The notes beneath the pieces are model-generated. The model did not search any database. It saw only the letters and a program-made list of their open reading frames with translations, and had not been told where the DNA came from. A program made the translations under genes and the position numbers. A stretch of 64,000 nucleotides of DNA from Prevotella sp. Rep29 (GTDB taxonomy: Bacteria > Bacteroidota > Bacteroidia > Bacteroidales > Bacteroidaceae). Shown here piece after piece: positions 18,983-27,807 of the stretch (position 1 is its first letter; every line of letters starts with the position of its first letter). Location of the stretch: assembly GCF_019551475.1 (NCBI RefSeq), contig NZ_CP047159.1, positions 372,001 through 436,000 of the forward strand, in the 5' to 3' direction.

Positions 18983-19561
18983 TTAATGGTTAGTTACTGG
19001 ATATTGGAGATGGCGCATGGGGTGTCCTCCCCACATGGCATCGTTGACGAAGCGGAAGCCCACATTGGTATAGAGTTTTTCAGCATTAGGATTTCCGCAA
19101 TCTACGAGCAGCCCCACGGCGGGCAAGCCGCATGCCTGCGCCCTCTTGACAGATTCTTTAAGCAGTCGGGTGGCGATGCCTTGCCCGCGATATGCGGGCA
19201 ATACGGCGAGACTGTCGAGATAGAGTTCTCCCGCCTGTGTCTCTTCGTCCATATCAGAGAAGTCTCTTTGCAGGAAAGTTTTTGCTTCTTCGATGAATGC
19301 TCTCCGCAGCGGCAGGAGGTCGGCACCGTCATAAGAGACGAGAATACCTGCAAGAACCTGGTCTTCTGTGAGCGCCACCAGCGTGTTTTTGTAACTGTAT
19401 TGAGAATCTTCCCGCTCAACGAGCGTGGTCATCATGCGTTCGAAATCAGCCAGCGTGTGGTCGGGACCGGCAAACCACCGGCAGCAATCTTCACTCATCG
19501 CTGACATAATCAGCCGCGCAATCTCCTTCGACTGTGAACGTTTAGCATAACATAATTCCAT
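18983..19561 (-). CDS. GNAT-family N-acetyltransferase
   Basis: 192-residue cytoplasmic acetyl-CoA-dependent acetyltransferase. The acetyl-CoA pyrophosphate loop is RGQGIA within LAVLPAYRGQGIATRLL (about 128-144). The segment LYTNVGFRFV near the end is the usual beta6-beta7 tail. The substrate cannot be read from sequence. It is the first gene of a two-gene unit with the GH97 enzyme and has a -7 box (TAACTTTG, minus strand, 19585-19592) 24 bp before its start. Its promoter is divergent to that of the AAA/DUF4435 pair. Confidence 0.85.
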   Translation of the reverse strand: MELCYAKRSQSKEIARLIMSAMSEDCCRWFAGPDHTLADFERMMTTLVEREDSQYSYKNTLVALTEDQVLAGILVSYDGADLLPLRRAFIEEAKTFLQRDFSDMDEETQAGELYLDSLAVLPAYRGQGIATRLLKESVKRAQACGLPAVGLLVDCGNPNAEKLYTNVGFRFVNDAMWGGHPMRHLQYPVTNH

Positions 19562-19584
19562 GAGTCATCGTATCTATGCGCAAA

Positions 19585-19592
19585 CAAAGTTA
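19585..19592 (-). promoter_or_regulatory. -7 box (TAACTTTG) of the GNAT-GH97 unit
   Basis: Minus-strand TAACTTTG, 24 bp upstream of the acetyltransferase start. Confidence 0.55.
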
Positions 19593-19656
19593 ATGATTTT
19601 TTCTTATATTTCGGAGTTTTTCTCTCGGGAAATTTACTTGTATGGGGATTTTTTCT

Positions 19657-19665
19657 TATTTTTGC
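19657..19665 (+). promoter_or_regulatory. -7 box (TATTTTTGC) of the AAA-DUF4435 pair
   Basis: TATTTTTGC, 26 bp before the ATG at 19691, with a TTG at 19638-19640 upstream. Confidence 0.6.
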
Positions 19666-19690
19666 AAGTAGTTCTAAAATGGATTGAGGT

Positions 19691-20530
19691 ATGAACGAGA
19701 AGAAAGCATCGCATGTGAAATATGCGGAATATATCGAGCAGATTGAGATTGACTCACTCTGGTCGGGAAAGAAACATGTGGTATGGAATCTGGATCGCAA
19801 GGTGAACATCCTGAGCGGTGTGAACGGCATGGGCAAGAGTACGATTCTGAACAAGGTCATCAAGGGCTTGTATGCCGGCGGTGAGTTTCCGAGTCACATG
19901 CTGAAGGGTGTCCGCCTGAAAGTCTTTCCCGAAGATGCCAAGTGGATTCGCTTTGATGTGATTCGTTCTTTTGACCGTCCACTGATGAACCGCGAACGCA
20001 TTGAGCGGCTGGATATCAATTTGGCAACTGAACTGGACTGGCAGTTGTTTCAGTTGCAGCGCAAATATCTGGACTATCAGGTGAACATCGGCAACCGCAT
20101 CATTGAGGTGTTGCAGGCTGGCGGTCCTGACGCTACTGAACGTGCGGGGCAGCTGAGCGAGCCTAAGCGCAAGTTCCAGGACATGCTCGACGACTTGTTT
20201 GCCGACACGGGCAAGAAGATTGTGCGCACGGAGAATGAAATCATGTTTTCCCAGATTGGCGAGACATTGTATCCCTACCAGCTGTCAAGCGGTGAGAAAC
20301 AGATTCTGGCAATCTTGCTGACAGTACTCGTTCAGGACAATTTGCCGCATGTGTTTTTCATGGATGAGCCGGAAGTGAGTCTGCACATCGAGTGGCAGAA
20401 GGTCTTGATTGACCGGATTGTGGAGCTGAATCCCAATGTCCAGGTGATTCTGACGACCCATTCTCCCGCCGTGATTATGAATGGTTGGATGGATTGTGTG
20501 ACGGAGGTGAGCGACATCACTGACCAATGA
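19691..20530 (+). CDS. ABC/AAA-type ATPase, candidate AriA-like partner of DUF4435 protein
   Basis: 279-residue ATPase with an ABC/SMC-like nucleotide-binding fold: Walker A GVNGMGKST (43-51), signature LSSGEKQ (198-204), Walker B FMDEPE (223-228) and an H-switch TTH (255-257). There is no membrane domain, so it belongs with the RecF/OLD-type soluble ATPases. The short stretch between Walker A and the signature leaves room for only a small helical insertion. Its stop overlaps (ATGA) the start of an 18-codon frame leading to the DUF4435 gene, so the two are translated from one message. ATPase plus DUF4435 is the composition of the PARIS anti-phage system (AriA/AriB). Assignment to PARIS proper is inferred. 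Confidence 0.8.
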   Translation: MNEKKASHVKYAEYIEQIEIDSLWSGKKHVVWNLDRKVNILSGVNGMGKSTILNKVIKGLYAGGEFPSHMLKGVRLKVFPEDAKWIRFDVIRSFDRPLMNRERIERLDINLATELDWQLFQLQRKYLDYQVNIGNRIIEVLQAGGPDATERAGQLSEPKRKFQDMLDDLFADTGKKIVRTENEIMFSQIGETLYPYQLSSGEKQILAILLTVLVQDNLPHVFFMDEPEVSLHIEWQKVLIDRIVELNPNVQVILTTHSPAVIMNGWMDCVTEVSDITDQ

Positions 20531-20575
20531 AAGTATCTGTAGAAGACGTGGAACGGGCAAGAAAGCACTGTAAGA

Positions 20576-21619
20576 ATGGCTAAAAGACTACGCGATAACC
20601 TTTCATCGGGCTATTTTGAGGCTGCCAACCGCATGACTTCAAAGCGTGCCCGTCGCCGGATTGTGGCTTATGTGGAAAGTTACGATGATGTTTTTTTCTG
20701 GCGCACGGTGTTCAGTCGGTTTGAGGATGAAACACGCTACTTCGAAGTGATGCTGCCTTCGCGCGGAGGATTGTCGCGCGGGAAGAAGCCTGTGCTGATG
20801 AACTTGCTGTACGCCCACGTGGGCAGAGACATGATTGCCTGTGTGGATGCCGACTATGACTGGCTGCTGCAGGGCGCCACGGGCATGTCGGAGCGTGTCG
20901 TGAAAAGCCCTTATGTCTTCCACACTTATGTCTATTCGATTGAGAATTTTCAGTGCTACGCTCCGTCGCTGCATGATGTCTGCGTGATGGTTACGCTCAA
21001 CGACCACGCCATTTTCAACTTTTCTGATTATCTTGTTGCTTTCTCCCGGGCTATATTCCCACTTTTTGTATGGAACATCTGGTACTATCGCCAGAACCGA
21101 TACGGCGAGTTTACCATGTCTGACTTCAATCGTGTGATTGAGACAGGCAATTTCAATCTGAAGAATCCCGATGCCTGCATTGCAAATGTCCGCCGGAAAG
21201 CGGGGCGGATGGTCGGAGAATTGGAGCGAAGGAATCCTGATGCGAAGGAGAGTTACCTGGCGTTAAAGGCGGAGTTGAAGAGCATGGGAGTGTCGCCCGA
21301 CAGCACCTATTTATATATACAGGGGCATCATCTCTTCAATAAAGTGGCTGTCCCGATGCTGACAAAAGTCTGCAATTATTTGCGTCAGGAGCGCGAGAAT
21401 GAAATCACACGCAACGCCGTTCACGGTACCCAGCGACGCAACGAACTGTCAAGCTACGGGCACAGCGTGTCGGAAGTCCCGATGATGTTGAGGCGAAACA
21501 CCGGTTATGTGGAGTCAACGCCGTTTCTCCACTTGCTGGAGGACGTCAAAGCGTTTCTGAAAATAGAAGACAGACAAAGCGACACCGCCAAACTTGACAC
21601 ACAGCGTGAGCGGATATAA
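20576..21619 (+). CDS. DUF4435 TOPRIM-type protein, candidate AriB-like effector
   Basis: 347 residues. The N-terminal part has the metal-binding pattern of TOPRIM nucleases in the DUF4435 family: Glu34 in VAYVESYDDVFFW, Asp91-x-Asp93 in IACVDADYDWLL, and YSIENF (Glu123) downstream. In PARIS the DUF4435 protein is released by the ATPase on sensing an anti-restriction protein and acts as a toxic nuclease. Whether this protein does the same is inference from domain pairing. The C-terminal half is helical with no recognisable motif. An 18-codon frame (20527-20583, MKVSVEDVERARKHCKNG) bridges the two genes and overlaps this start. Confidence 0.75.
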   Translation: MAKRLRDNLSSGYFEAANRMTSKRARRRIVAYVESYDDVFFWRTVFSRFEDETRYFEVMLPSRGGLSRGKKPVLMNLLYAHVGRDMIACVDADYDWLLQGATGMSERVVKSPYVFHTYVYSIENFQCYAPSLHDVCVMVTLNDHAIFNFSDYLVAFSRAIFPLFVWNIWYYRQNRYGEFTMSDFNRVIETGNFNLKNPDACIANVRRKAGRMVGELERRNPDAKESYLALKAELKSMGVSPDSTYLYIQGHHLFNKVAVPMLTKVCNYLRQERENEITRNAVHGTQRRNELSSYGHSVSEVPMMLRRNTGYVESTPFLHLLEDVKAFLKIEDRQSDTAKLDTQRERI

Positions 21620-21690
21620 GAATCATGCGAGGGTGATGACACTTCCCATTTTGCTCCATCATTCCGCTCGGTCAGCCATCGGCTGCTTTT

Positions 21691-21910
21691 GTATATTTAT
21701 GCAAGGGTGGAGCGATTAGAATCCGTTTTATAAACTCCTGTATTTCAATACGTTAAGAAGTGCTTTTCAAAAGTTCAACTTTTAGCTTGCAAAAGTTGAA
21801 CTTTTAGGCGGTGAAAGTTGAACTTTTAGAGCGCAAAAGTTCAACTTTTGGAAAGCGAAAGTTCAACCGTATATTTATACGTCCTTTTCCGTATGTTTAT
21901 GCAATGGTGA
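21691..21910. other. Direct-repeat-flanked segment between convergent genes
   Basis: GTATATTTATGCAAGGGTG (21691) and GTATGTTTATGCAATGGTG (21891) start exactly 200 bp apart and flank the 22-bp palindrome array. No gene is seen between the DUF4435 stop and the manA stop. Confidence 0.5.
21769..21867. repeat. Five palindromes with an exact 22-bp period, locus 1
   Basis: AAAAGTT(C/G)AACTTTT is repeated with centres at 21776, 21798, 21820, 21842 and 21864. The third copy has one changed base and the fifth is a half-copy. Each unit can form a 7-bp-arm hairpin. Neither neighbouring gene starts here; both end here. Confidence 0.9.
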
Positions 21911-21942
21911 TTTGGGGTGGTTATCTCTCCGTCAAATTCACG

Positions 21943-22905
21943 TCAGACGTAGGTTTCGAGGAACTTCACCGTTCCTTTTATTTGCAATTCCTTGGTCGTC
22001 GCGGGAATAAGGATGGTCTCTCCTTCGGTGAGCGTCGTGACGTTGTTCTCGTTGTCTGTGATGGTTGCCTCTCCCTTTAGCGCGATAAGAATGACAAACG
22101 AATCGAGCTCTGCATAGTCGATTGTCATTTCCTCATCAAGGTCATACACGGCAGTTGTGAAATACGGACAGCTGACAAGCGTGATGCCTTTGTTCTTCTC
22201 AGGAGTATAGTGTGTGCGATAATCGTTCAGAACGGCATAATTGATGCTTTCTGCCGCCTGTTCAGTGTGCAGTTCGCGATAGTTGCCGTCCTTGTCTTTT
22301 CGCTTGAAGTCATAGATGCGATAGGTGACGTCGCTGGTCTGCTGTATCTCAGCAAGGAAACAGCCGTCTCCGATGGCGTGGATTCTCCCTGCGGGAAGGA
22401 AGAACGTGTCGCCTTCTTTGACTTCATATTGCGCCAGCGCATCGCAAATAGTGTCGTTCTCCACCATTTCCTTGTACTCCTCGGGGGTGATTTCTTTCTT
22501 CAGTCCGCTGTACAATTTGGCTTGCGGGTCGCTCTGCATGAGATACCACATCTCGGTTTTTCCCCGCGCTTTTCCTTGCCTGTGGGCTGTCTCGTCATCC
22601 GGGTGCACCTGTATGGAGAGGTCTTGGCGGGCGTCGATAAACTTGATGAGTAGCGGAAATTCATCGCCAAAGCGCTGATAGTTCTCTTTGCCGACAAGTT
22701 GCTCTTTCATCTCATGCACAACCTGATTCAGTTTTTTCCCTGCATGTATGCCTTCGGCAACGACTGTCTCGTTGTTCTCCACTCCACTGATTTCCCAACT
22801 TTCTCCCACCTGTTGCTGCTGGGTGCTGAGATGTTTGAACGGTATGATTTTCTCCCCTCCCCAAAGGGTGGATTTCAATAACGGCTTGAATTTGATTGGT
22901 TCCAT
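21943..22905 (-). CDS. manA: Mannose-6-phosphate isomerase, class I
   Basis: About 320-residue cupin-type zinc enzyme that interconverts mannose-6-phosphate and fructose-6-phosphate. The metal site is visible as IQVHPDDETA and the later LPAGRIHAIGDG and AEIQQTSDVTYR. The sequence opens with MEPIKFKPLLKSTLWGG, the normal N-terminus. A longer frame extends 20 codons upstream but runs into the preceding trkH gene, so I placed the start at 22905, 16 bp after trkH. It is the last gene of dxs-trkA-trkH-manA. Confidence 0.9.
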   Translation of the reverse strand: MEPIKFKPLLKSTLWGGEKIIPFKHLSTQQQQVGESWEISGVENNETVVAEGIHAGKKLNQVVHEMKEQLVGKENYQRFGDEFPLLIKFIDARQDLSIQVHPDDETAHRQGKARGKTEMWYLMQSDPQAKLYSGLKKEITPEEYKEMVENDTICDALAQYEVKEGDTFFLPAGRIHAIGDGCFLAEIQQTSDVTYRIYDFKRKDKDGNYRELHTEQAAESINYAVLNDYRTHYTPEKNKGITLVSCPYFTTAVYDLDEEMTIDYAELDSFVILIALKGEATITDNENNVTTLTEGETILIPATTKELQIKGTVKFLETYV

Positions 22906-22921
22906 CTTTTCTGTAGTTTTT

Positions 22922-24379
22922 TTAATTGTCTTTCCAAAATGCACGAGTAAAGAGCACGAGTACACTGAATATTTCCAGACGTCCCATGAGCATGAGTCCG
23001 GAACACAGCCACTTGATGCTGTCGGGCAAGATGCTCCACGACATCTCCGGTCCTATTTGCGTTCCGAGCGTGGGTCCGACATTGCTGATACAGCTCAACG
23101 AGATGGTGATGGCATTGATGTTGTCAATGCCGACGGATACCATGACGATGGTGGTGAACACGCAGGCTATCACATAGATTGCAAAGAATGCCATGAGCGT
23201 GTTGATACTGGATGCTATAATGCTCTGTCCGTTGATTTTTACAGGCAACACAGCCTTTGGGTGGAGTATCTGTTTGAACTGGTTTCGGATCACCTTGAAG
23301 ACCATGAGTGCCCGGATGCTTTTAAAACCACCGCTGGTGGAGCCGGCACATGCTCCGAAGAACATCAGTATTCCCAGTATTCCCCACGTCACATGCGGCC
23401 AAAGTGCGGCATCGTCGCTGAACAGTCCGGTAGTGGTGATGAACGAGACCGTCTGGAACAGTGAACTTCGGAATGCGTGTTCCAAATCATATCCGTTGCG
23501 AGTGATGAGCAGCACCATGATCCAAATGGTTGAGATGGCAACCAGAAGGATATAGAACCGCAATTCGGAGTTTTTGAACAGCGACTTGAACTGGAATTTG
23601 AACAATGCGAGATAGAGGACCGTAAAGTTGATGCCGCTCAGGAATTGGAAGAGTGCTCCCAGATATTCGAGTGTCGGAGAATGGAAATAGCCCACGCTGT
23701 CGTTGTGTGTTGAGAAACCGCCGGTTGCGGTGGTGGTCATGGAGTAGTTCACACTGTCGAACCAGTCCATTCCTCCCAGCACGAACGCCCCGCAACAGGT
23801 AATCGTGAGCATGAAGTATATCGTCCAGATCCATTTTGCCGTCGTACTGAGACGCGGATGTAATTTTGCCCGCAACGGTCCGGTTGCTTCGGCTGAGAAT
23901 ACCCGCACATTACCACCGACCAGTGACGGCAGGATGGCGATGGTGAAGAACACGATACCCAGACCGCCTATCCACTGCGTCAGCGAGCGCCAAAACATCA
24001 TCCCGTGTGGCAAGACCTCGACATCGTCCAGTATGGTTGCTCCCGTTGTCGTAAATCCCGACATGGACTCGAAGAAGGCATCTGTCACATTGGTCAGATA
24101 GCCGCCAATCAGATATGGCAGGGCACCGAGTATGGTAAAAGAAAGCCATGATGTGGTTACTATCAGGTAGGCATCTTTCCGGCTCATCGTGTTTTCTGCG
24201 TCTCTGCCCAGATGTTTCAGCAACATGGCAACACCCAGCGTCACTGCGATTGACACGAGAAATGCCAATACGTCGTCCTCCTTATAACAGAACGCCATAA
24301 TCAGGCAACACAGCATGAACATTGCTTCGAGAAAAAGCAAAGAACCGAGCACCTTGTAGGTTAGTTTTAAGTTGATCAT
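22922..24379 (-). CDS. trkH: TrkH/KtrB-family potassium uptake membrane subunit
   Basis: 485-residue inner-membrane K+ transporter with four membrane-pore-membrane repeats. The pore segments are visible as SGFTTTGATIL, TTATGGFST, FITTTGLFSDD and CISNVGPTLG. The selectivity Gly of each repeat is present. GACAGSTSGGFKSIR is the intramembrane loop region that gates with the regulator. It lies 42 bp downstream of trkA, which encodes its cytosolic regulator, so the pair forms a complete Trk/Ktr system. Confidence 0.92.
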   Translation of the reverse strand: MINLKLTYKVLGSLLFLEAMFMLCCLIMAFCYKEDDVLAFLVSIAVTLGVAMLLKHLGRDAENTMSRKDAYLIVTTSWLSFTILGALPYLIGGYLTNVTDAFFESMSGFTTTGATILDDVEVLPHGMMFWRSLTQWIGGLGIVFFTIAILPSLVGGNVRVFSAEATGPLRAKLHPRLSTTAKWIWTIYFMLTITCCGAFVLGGMDWFDSVNYSMTTTATGGFSTHNDSVGYFHSPTLEYLGALFQFLSGINFTVLYLALFKFQFKSLFKNSELRFYILLVAISTIWIMVLLITRNGYDLEHAFRSSLFQTVSFITTTGLFSDDAALWPHVTWGILGILMFFGACAGSTSGGFKSIRALMVFKVIRNQFKQILHPKAVLPVKINGQSIIASSINTLMAFFAIYVIACVFTTIVMVSVGIDNINAITISLSCISNVGPTLGTQIGPEMSWSILPDSIKWLCSGLMLMGRLEIFSVLVLFTRAFWKDN

Positions 24380-24421
24380 CTTGCCACTTATCTGTGTATG
24401 TAAAACGATTCTGAGGTCCTG

Positions 24422-25765
24422 CTACTTAAAGAACGACTCAACCTTCTTCATGTTGACTTCATGACAGAACACGACGACGGTATCGCCAGTCTCTATCTGA
24501 GTTCCTCCGGAAACCAACTGACCGACACCATGACGCACCAGTCCACCGATTGTCATTCCATTCGGCAGACCGAGTTCGAACACTTTTTTCCGCGTAACTT
24601 TCGAGCCCTGCTGCGCTGTAAACTCTATCACGTCGGCGTTGGCAGTCATCAAGAATCGCATGTTCTGCACGTCAGCATCCAGCATCATCTGATAGATGTG
24701 ACTGGCAGCCAGTGCTTTCTTGTTGACAATCGTACCAATATCCAGTCCTTCTGCCATGTTCACATAGTCCAGATTCTCAACCATTGCCGCTGTTTTCCGA
24801 ACGCCCAGCCGTTTCGACGTCAGACAGGCAAGGATATTGGCTTCCGCACTACCTGTCAGTGCGACAAAGGCTTGGGTGCTCTTGATGTTTTCTTCTATAA
24901 GCAACGAAATGTCCCGTCCGTCACCATTGATGACCATGATACGGTCGGTATCGAGCACATTGTTAAGGTATTCGCAACGTTTCTCGTCGGTCTCTATCAC
25001 TTTTGCCTCCATATAGTCAGGCAGACTCTTCAACACTCGGACAGCTGTCTTTCCGCCACCCATGACCATCACGTTCTTCACATCCACATAATGCTCCTTT
25101 CCCACTATCTTACGAATGTAGGGAATATAGTTCTTCGTCGTCATGAAATAGGCGAGGTCATACAGTTTCAGTTCGTCGTTACCACTCGGGATGATGGTGT
25201 CGCCATGTCGCTTGATGGCTACGACGTGATAGGGATCTTGGGGACCGCACAGGTTTTTCAGCGGCTGGTTCAGTATCTCACAGCTTTCCCTTAGTTTGAT
25301 ACCCAACATTACGAGGGCACCGTCGTGCACATCCCAGCGCTGACGCACCCAACTCATCTTCAGTCCGCTGATGATGTCGCGGGCAGCAAACATCTCCGGA
25401 TAGATGAGCGAATCGACGCCCAGTTTCTTGAAAAATTCCCTGTTTTCTTCCGTGATGAATTCATGATTATCGATGCGCGCCACCGTCTTCTTCGCTCCCA
25501 AGGCATGTGCCACGACACAACTGTGCATGTTCAGATTCTCGTCTGGAGTGACCGCAATATACAGGTCTGCGTGGCTGATACCGGCATCTTTCAGTGCCTT
25601 GACACTTGATGGCGACGCGTTGAGTGTCATCAAGTCATAATCGCTGCTGATGGCAGCGAGACGCTCATCGTCATCATCGATGAGCACCACGTCTTGGTTG
25701 GTGCGCGAAAGTAGTTTCGCCAAATGAGTACCGATGGCATATGCGCCTGAAATGATAATCTTCAT
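24422..25765 (-). CDS. trkA: Trk system potassium uptake regulator TrkA
   Basis: 447-residue cytosolic regulator made of two RCK modules. Each has a Rossmann NAD(H)/ATP-binding half (IIISGAYAIGTHLAKLL at the N-terminus; VMVMGGGKTAVRVL near residue 230) and a C-terminal TrkA_C half. The nucleotide-binding Gly motifs are intact, and Asp pairs such as LIDDDDER follow. It binds TrkH and gates K+ entry. It lies 44 bp after dxs and 42 bp before trkH. Confidence 0.92.
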   Translation of the reverse strand: MKIIISGAYAIGTHLAKLLSRTNQDVVLIDDDDERLAAISSDYDLMTLNASPSSVKALKDAGISHADLYIAVTPDENLNMHSCVVAHALGAKKTVARIDNHEFITEENREFFKKLGVDSLIYPEMFAARDIISGLKMSWVRQRWDVHDGALVMLGIKLRESCEILNQPLKNLCGPQDPYHVVAIKRHGDTIIPSGNDELKLYDLAYFMTTKNYIPYIRKIVGKEHYVDVKNVMVMGGGKTAVRVLKSLPDYMEAKVIETDEKRCEYLNNVLDTDRIMVINGDGRDISLLIEENIKSTQAFVALTGSAEANILACLTSKRLGVRKTAAMVENLDYVNMAEGLDIGTIVNKKALAASHIYQMMLDADVQNMRFLMTANADVIEFTAQQGSKVTRKKVFELGLPNGMTIGGLVRHGVGQLVSGGTQIETGDTVVVFCHEVNMKKVESFFK

Positions 25766-25809
25766 ATCCCTTTAATCCTTTATTCCTATCGTTCAAACTT
25801 CATTTTTCC

Positions 25810-27699
25810 TTAAAGCAACTCTTTCAGGATGGCTTCCGCATCGAGTCCGACGATGTGGTGAAGTTCTTTAACTGTTCCATGTTCCACAAACGAATCGGGC
25901 AGTCCCATGCGCACAATCTGCGGATGATACCCGTGGTCGTTCATCCATTCCGTCACGGCAGTGCCCAGTCCTCCGTTTCTGACGCCGTCCTCTATCGTGA
26001 CAATCTTTTGGAAACGGCTTCCCACTTCCTGAAGGATAGCCTCATCGAGGGGTTTAAGGAAACGCATGTCGTAATGGGCAACACTACGCTCGCAACGCTC
26101 TATCGCCTTAGTGACTTCGTTACCTACCGGACCGATGCTCAGCACGGCGACATCTGTCCCGTCGCACAATTTCCTACCTGTTCCCACTTCGACCTCCTCT
26201 AACGGGCAGCGCCAGTCTGCCAGCGAGCCACAGCCTCGCGGATAGCGTATCACGAAGACGCCTTTTCCCGGCAGCTGCGCGGTGTACATCAACCGCCGCA
26301 GCTCATGCTCGTTCAGCGGAGCGGCTATCGTCAGGTTGGGAATCGGTCGCAGATAAGCCAAATCGAATGCCCCATGATGCGTTGCGCCGTCCTCTCCTAC
26401 GAGTCCTGCCCTGTCAAGACAGATTACGACTGGCAGGTTCAGAATGGCAGCGTCGTGGATGATGTTATCGTAAGCCCGTTGTGCAAACGCACTATAGATG
26501 TTGCAGAACGGCTGCAAACCTTCTTTCGCCAATCCGGCACTGAACGTCACGGCATGCCCCTCGGCAATTCCTACGTCGAAAGCGCGTTCGGGCATCGCCT
26601 CCATCATGATGTTCATCGAACACCCTGACGGCATGGCAGGTGTGATTCCTACAATCTTTTCGTTCGCACGGGCAAGCTCCAAAAGCGTCTCTCCGAATAC
26701 GTCCTGGAATTTCGGCGGCGTGTTCTCGGTGTTGCTGGCAGAACGCTCGCCTGTTGCCGCATCAAACTTACCCGGCGCGTGCCAGATGGTCTGCGACTGC
26801 TCTGCGGGAGCATATCCTTTGCCCTTTGTGGTGTGCAGATGAAGCATTTTCGGACCTTTCATGTCTTTGAGTTGGCGCAACAGTCGGACTACTTCCTCGA
26901 CATTATGCCCGTCAAACGGTCCGAAATATCTGATATTCATGCCTTCGAATACGTTCTGCTGTTGACTGATGGCAGACTTGAGGGCGTTGTTCAGACGAAT
27001 CAGTCCGTGACGGCGGTCATCGTTGAGCATACCCCTGCGCTTCAGCCATCGCGAAGCCTTGTCGCGAAGGTTGTTATAAGTCTCGTTGGTGTTGAGATTG
27101 AGCAGGTATTGGCGCATGCCGCCTACCGAGCGGTCGATGCTCATGTCGTTGTCGTTCAGGATGATGAGCATGTCGTTTGGTATGGAAGAAGCGTTGTTAA
27201 GTCCTTCGAATGCCAGTCCTCCACTCATCGCGCCGTCGCCTATCACGGCAACAACTTTTCGTTCTGCGCCTTCTTTTTTCTCTCCGTTCAGCTTCGATGC
27301 CACTGCCATTCCCAGCGCTGCCGAGATGGAGTTGGAGGCATGTCCGCAGATAAAGGCATCATATTCGCTTTCCGCAGGAGTGGGGAATGGGTGGAGACCA
27401 TTCAGTTTCCTGTTCGTGCAAAAAGCCTCTCCACGCCCTGTGAGAATCTTATGTCCATAAGCTTGGTGTCCAACGTCCCAGACAATCCGGTCGTCGGGTG
27501 TGTTGAACACATAGTGCAGCGCCACCGTGATTTCCACGGCACCCAAACTGGATGCAAGATGTCCGGGATTGACAGAGAGCTCGTCCACAATATCTTCACG
27601 CAGCTCTTTGCAGACTTCCGGCAGCTGACTGACAGCCAACTTCCGGAGGTCCTCAGGATATGTAATTTGGCTTAAAAGCCTGAATTTGCTTTTTTCCAT
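25810..27699 (-). CDS. dxs: 1-deoxy-D-xylulose-5-phosphate synthase
   Basis: 629-residue thiamine-diphosphate enzyme that condenses pyruvate and glyceraldehyde-3-phosphate, the first step of the MEP isoprenoid pathway. Visible motifs: [16 protein letters not shown], the ThDP-binding [16 protein letters not shown] with NDNDMSI, and in the pyrimidine domain [12 protein letters not shown] and [10 protein letters not shown]. The open frame begins 38 codons upstream, but those residues do not match the family and overlap the promoter. I therefore chose the Met at 27699 (MEKSKFRLL). It is the first gene of the operon with trkA, trkH and manA. Confidence 0.95.
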   Translation of the reverse strand: MEKSKFRLLSQITYPEDLRKLAVSQLPEVCKELREDIVDELSVNPGHLASSLGAVEITVALHYVFNTPDDRIVWDVGHQAYGHKILTGRGEAFCTNRKLNGLHPFPTPAESEYDAFICGHASNSISAALGMAVASKLNGEKKEGAERKVVAVIGDGAMSGGLAFEGLNNASSIPNDMLIILNDNDMSIDRSVGGMRQYLLNLNTNETYNNLRDKASRWLKRRGMLNDDRRHGLIRLNNALKSAISQQQNVFEGMNIRYFGPFDGHNVEEVVRLLRQLKDMKGPKMLHLHTTKGKGYAPAEQSQTIWHAPGKFDAATGERSASNTENTPPKFQDVFGETLLELARANEKIVGITPAMPSGCSMNIMMEAMPERAFDVGIAEGHAVTFSAGLAKEGLQPFCNIYSAFAQRAYDNIIHDAAILNLPVVICLDRAGLVGEDGATHHGAFDLAYLRPIPNLTIAAPLNEHELRRLMYTAQLPGKGVFVIRYPRGCGSLADWRCPLEEVEVGTGRKLCDGTDVAVLSIGPVGNEVTKAIERCERSVAHYDMRFLKPLDEAILQEVGSRFQKIVTIEDGVRNGGLGTAVTEWMNDHGYHPQIVRMGLPDSFVEHGTVKELHHIVGLDAEAILKELL

Positions 27700-27723
27700 G
27701 AAAAAACACTTCCATATTGCGCT

Positions 27724-27732
27724 GCAAAGATA
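27724..27732 (-). promoter_or_regulatory. -7 box (TATCTTTGC) of the dxs operon
   Basis: Minus-strand TATCTTTGC, 24 bp upstream of the dxs start. Confidence 0.65.
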
Positions 27733-27775
27733 CTGAAATTTCCGATTAAACGAAGAGAAAATAAAGAACTTTTCG

Positions 27776-27784
27776 TATTTTTGC
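27776..27784 (+). promoter_or_regulatory. -7 box (TATTTTTGC) of the fucP-like gene
   Basis: TATTTTTGC, 23 bp before the ATG at 27808. It is divergent from and only 43 bp away from the dxs box, so the two promoters share a control region. Confidence 0.65.
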
Positions 27785-27807
27785 AGACGGAAACAAAAAA
27801 CAAACGT

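Noticed and set aside
21769..21867. CRISPR array
   Set aside because: The units are contiguous palindromes with a 22-bp period and almost no variable spacer between them. No cas genes are present in the window.
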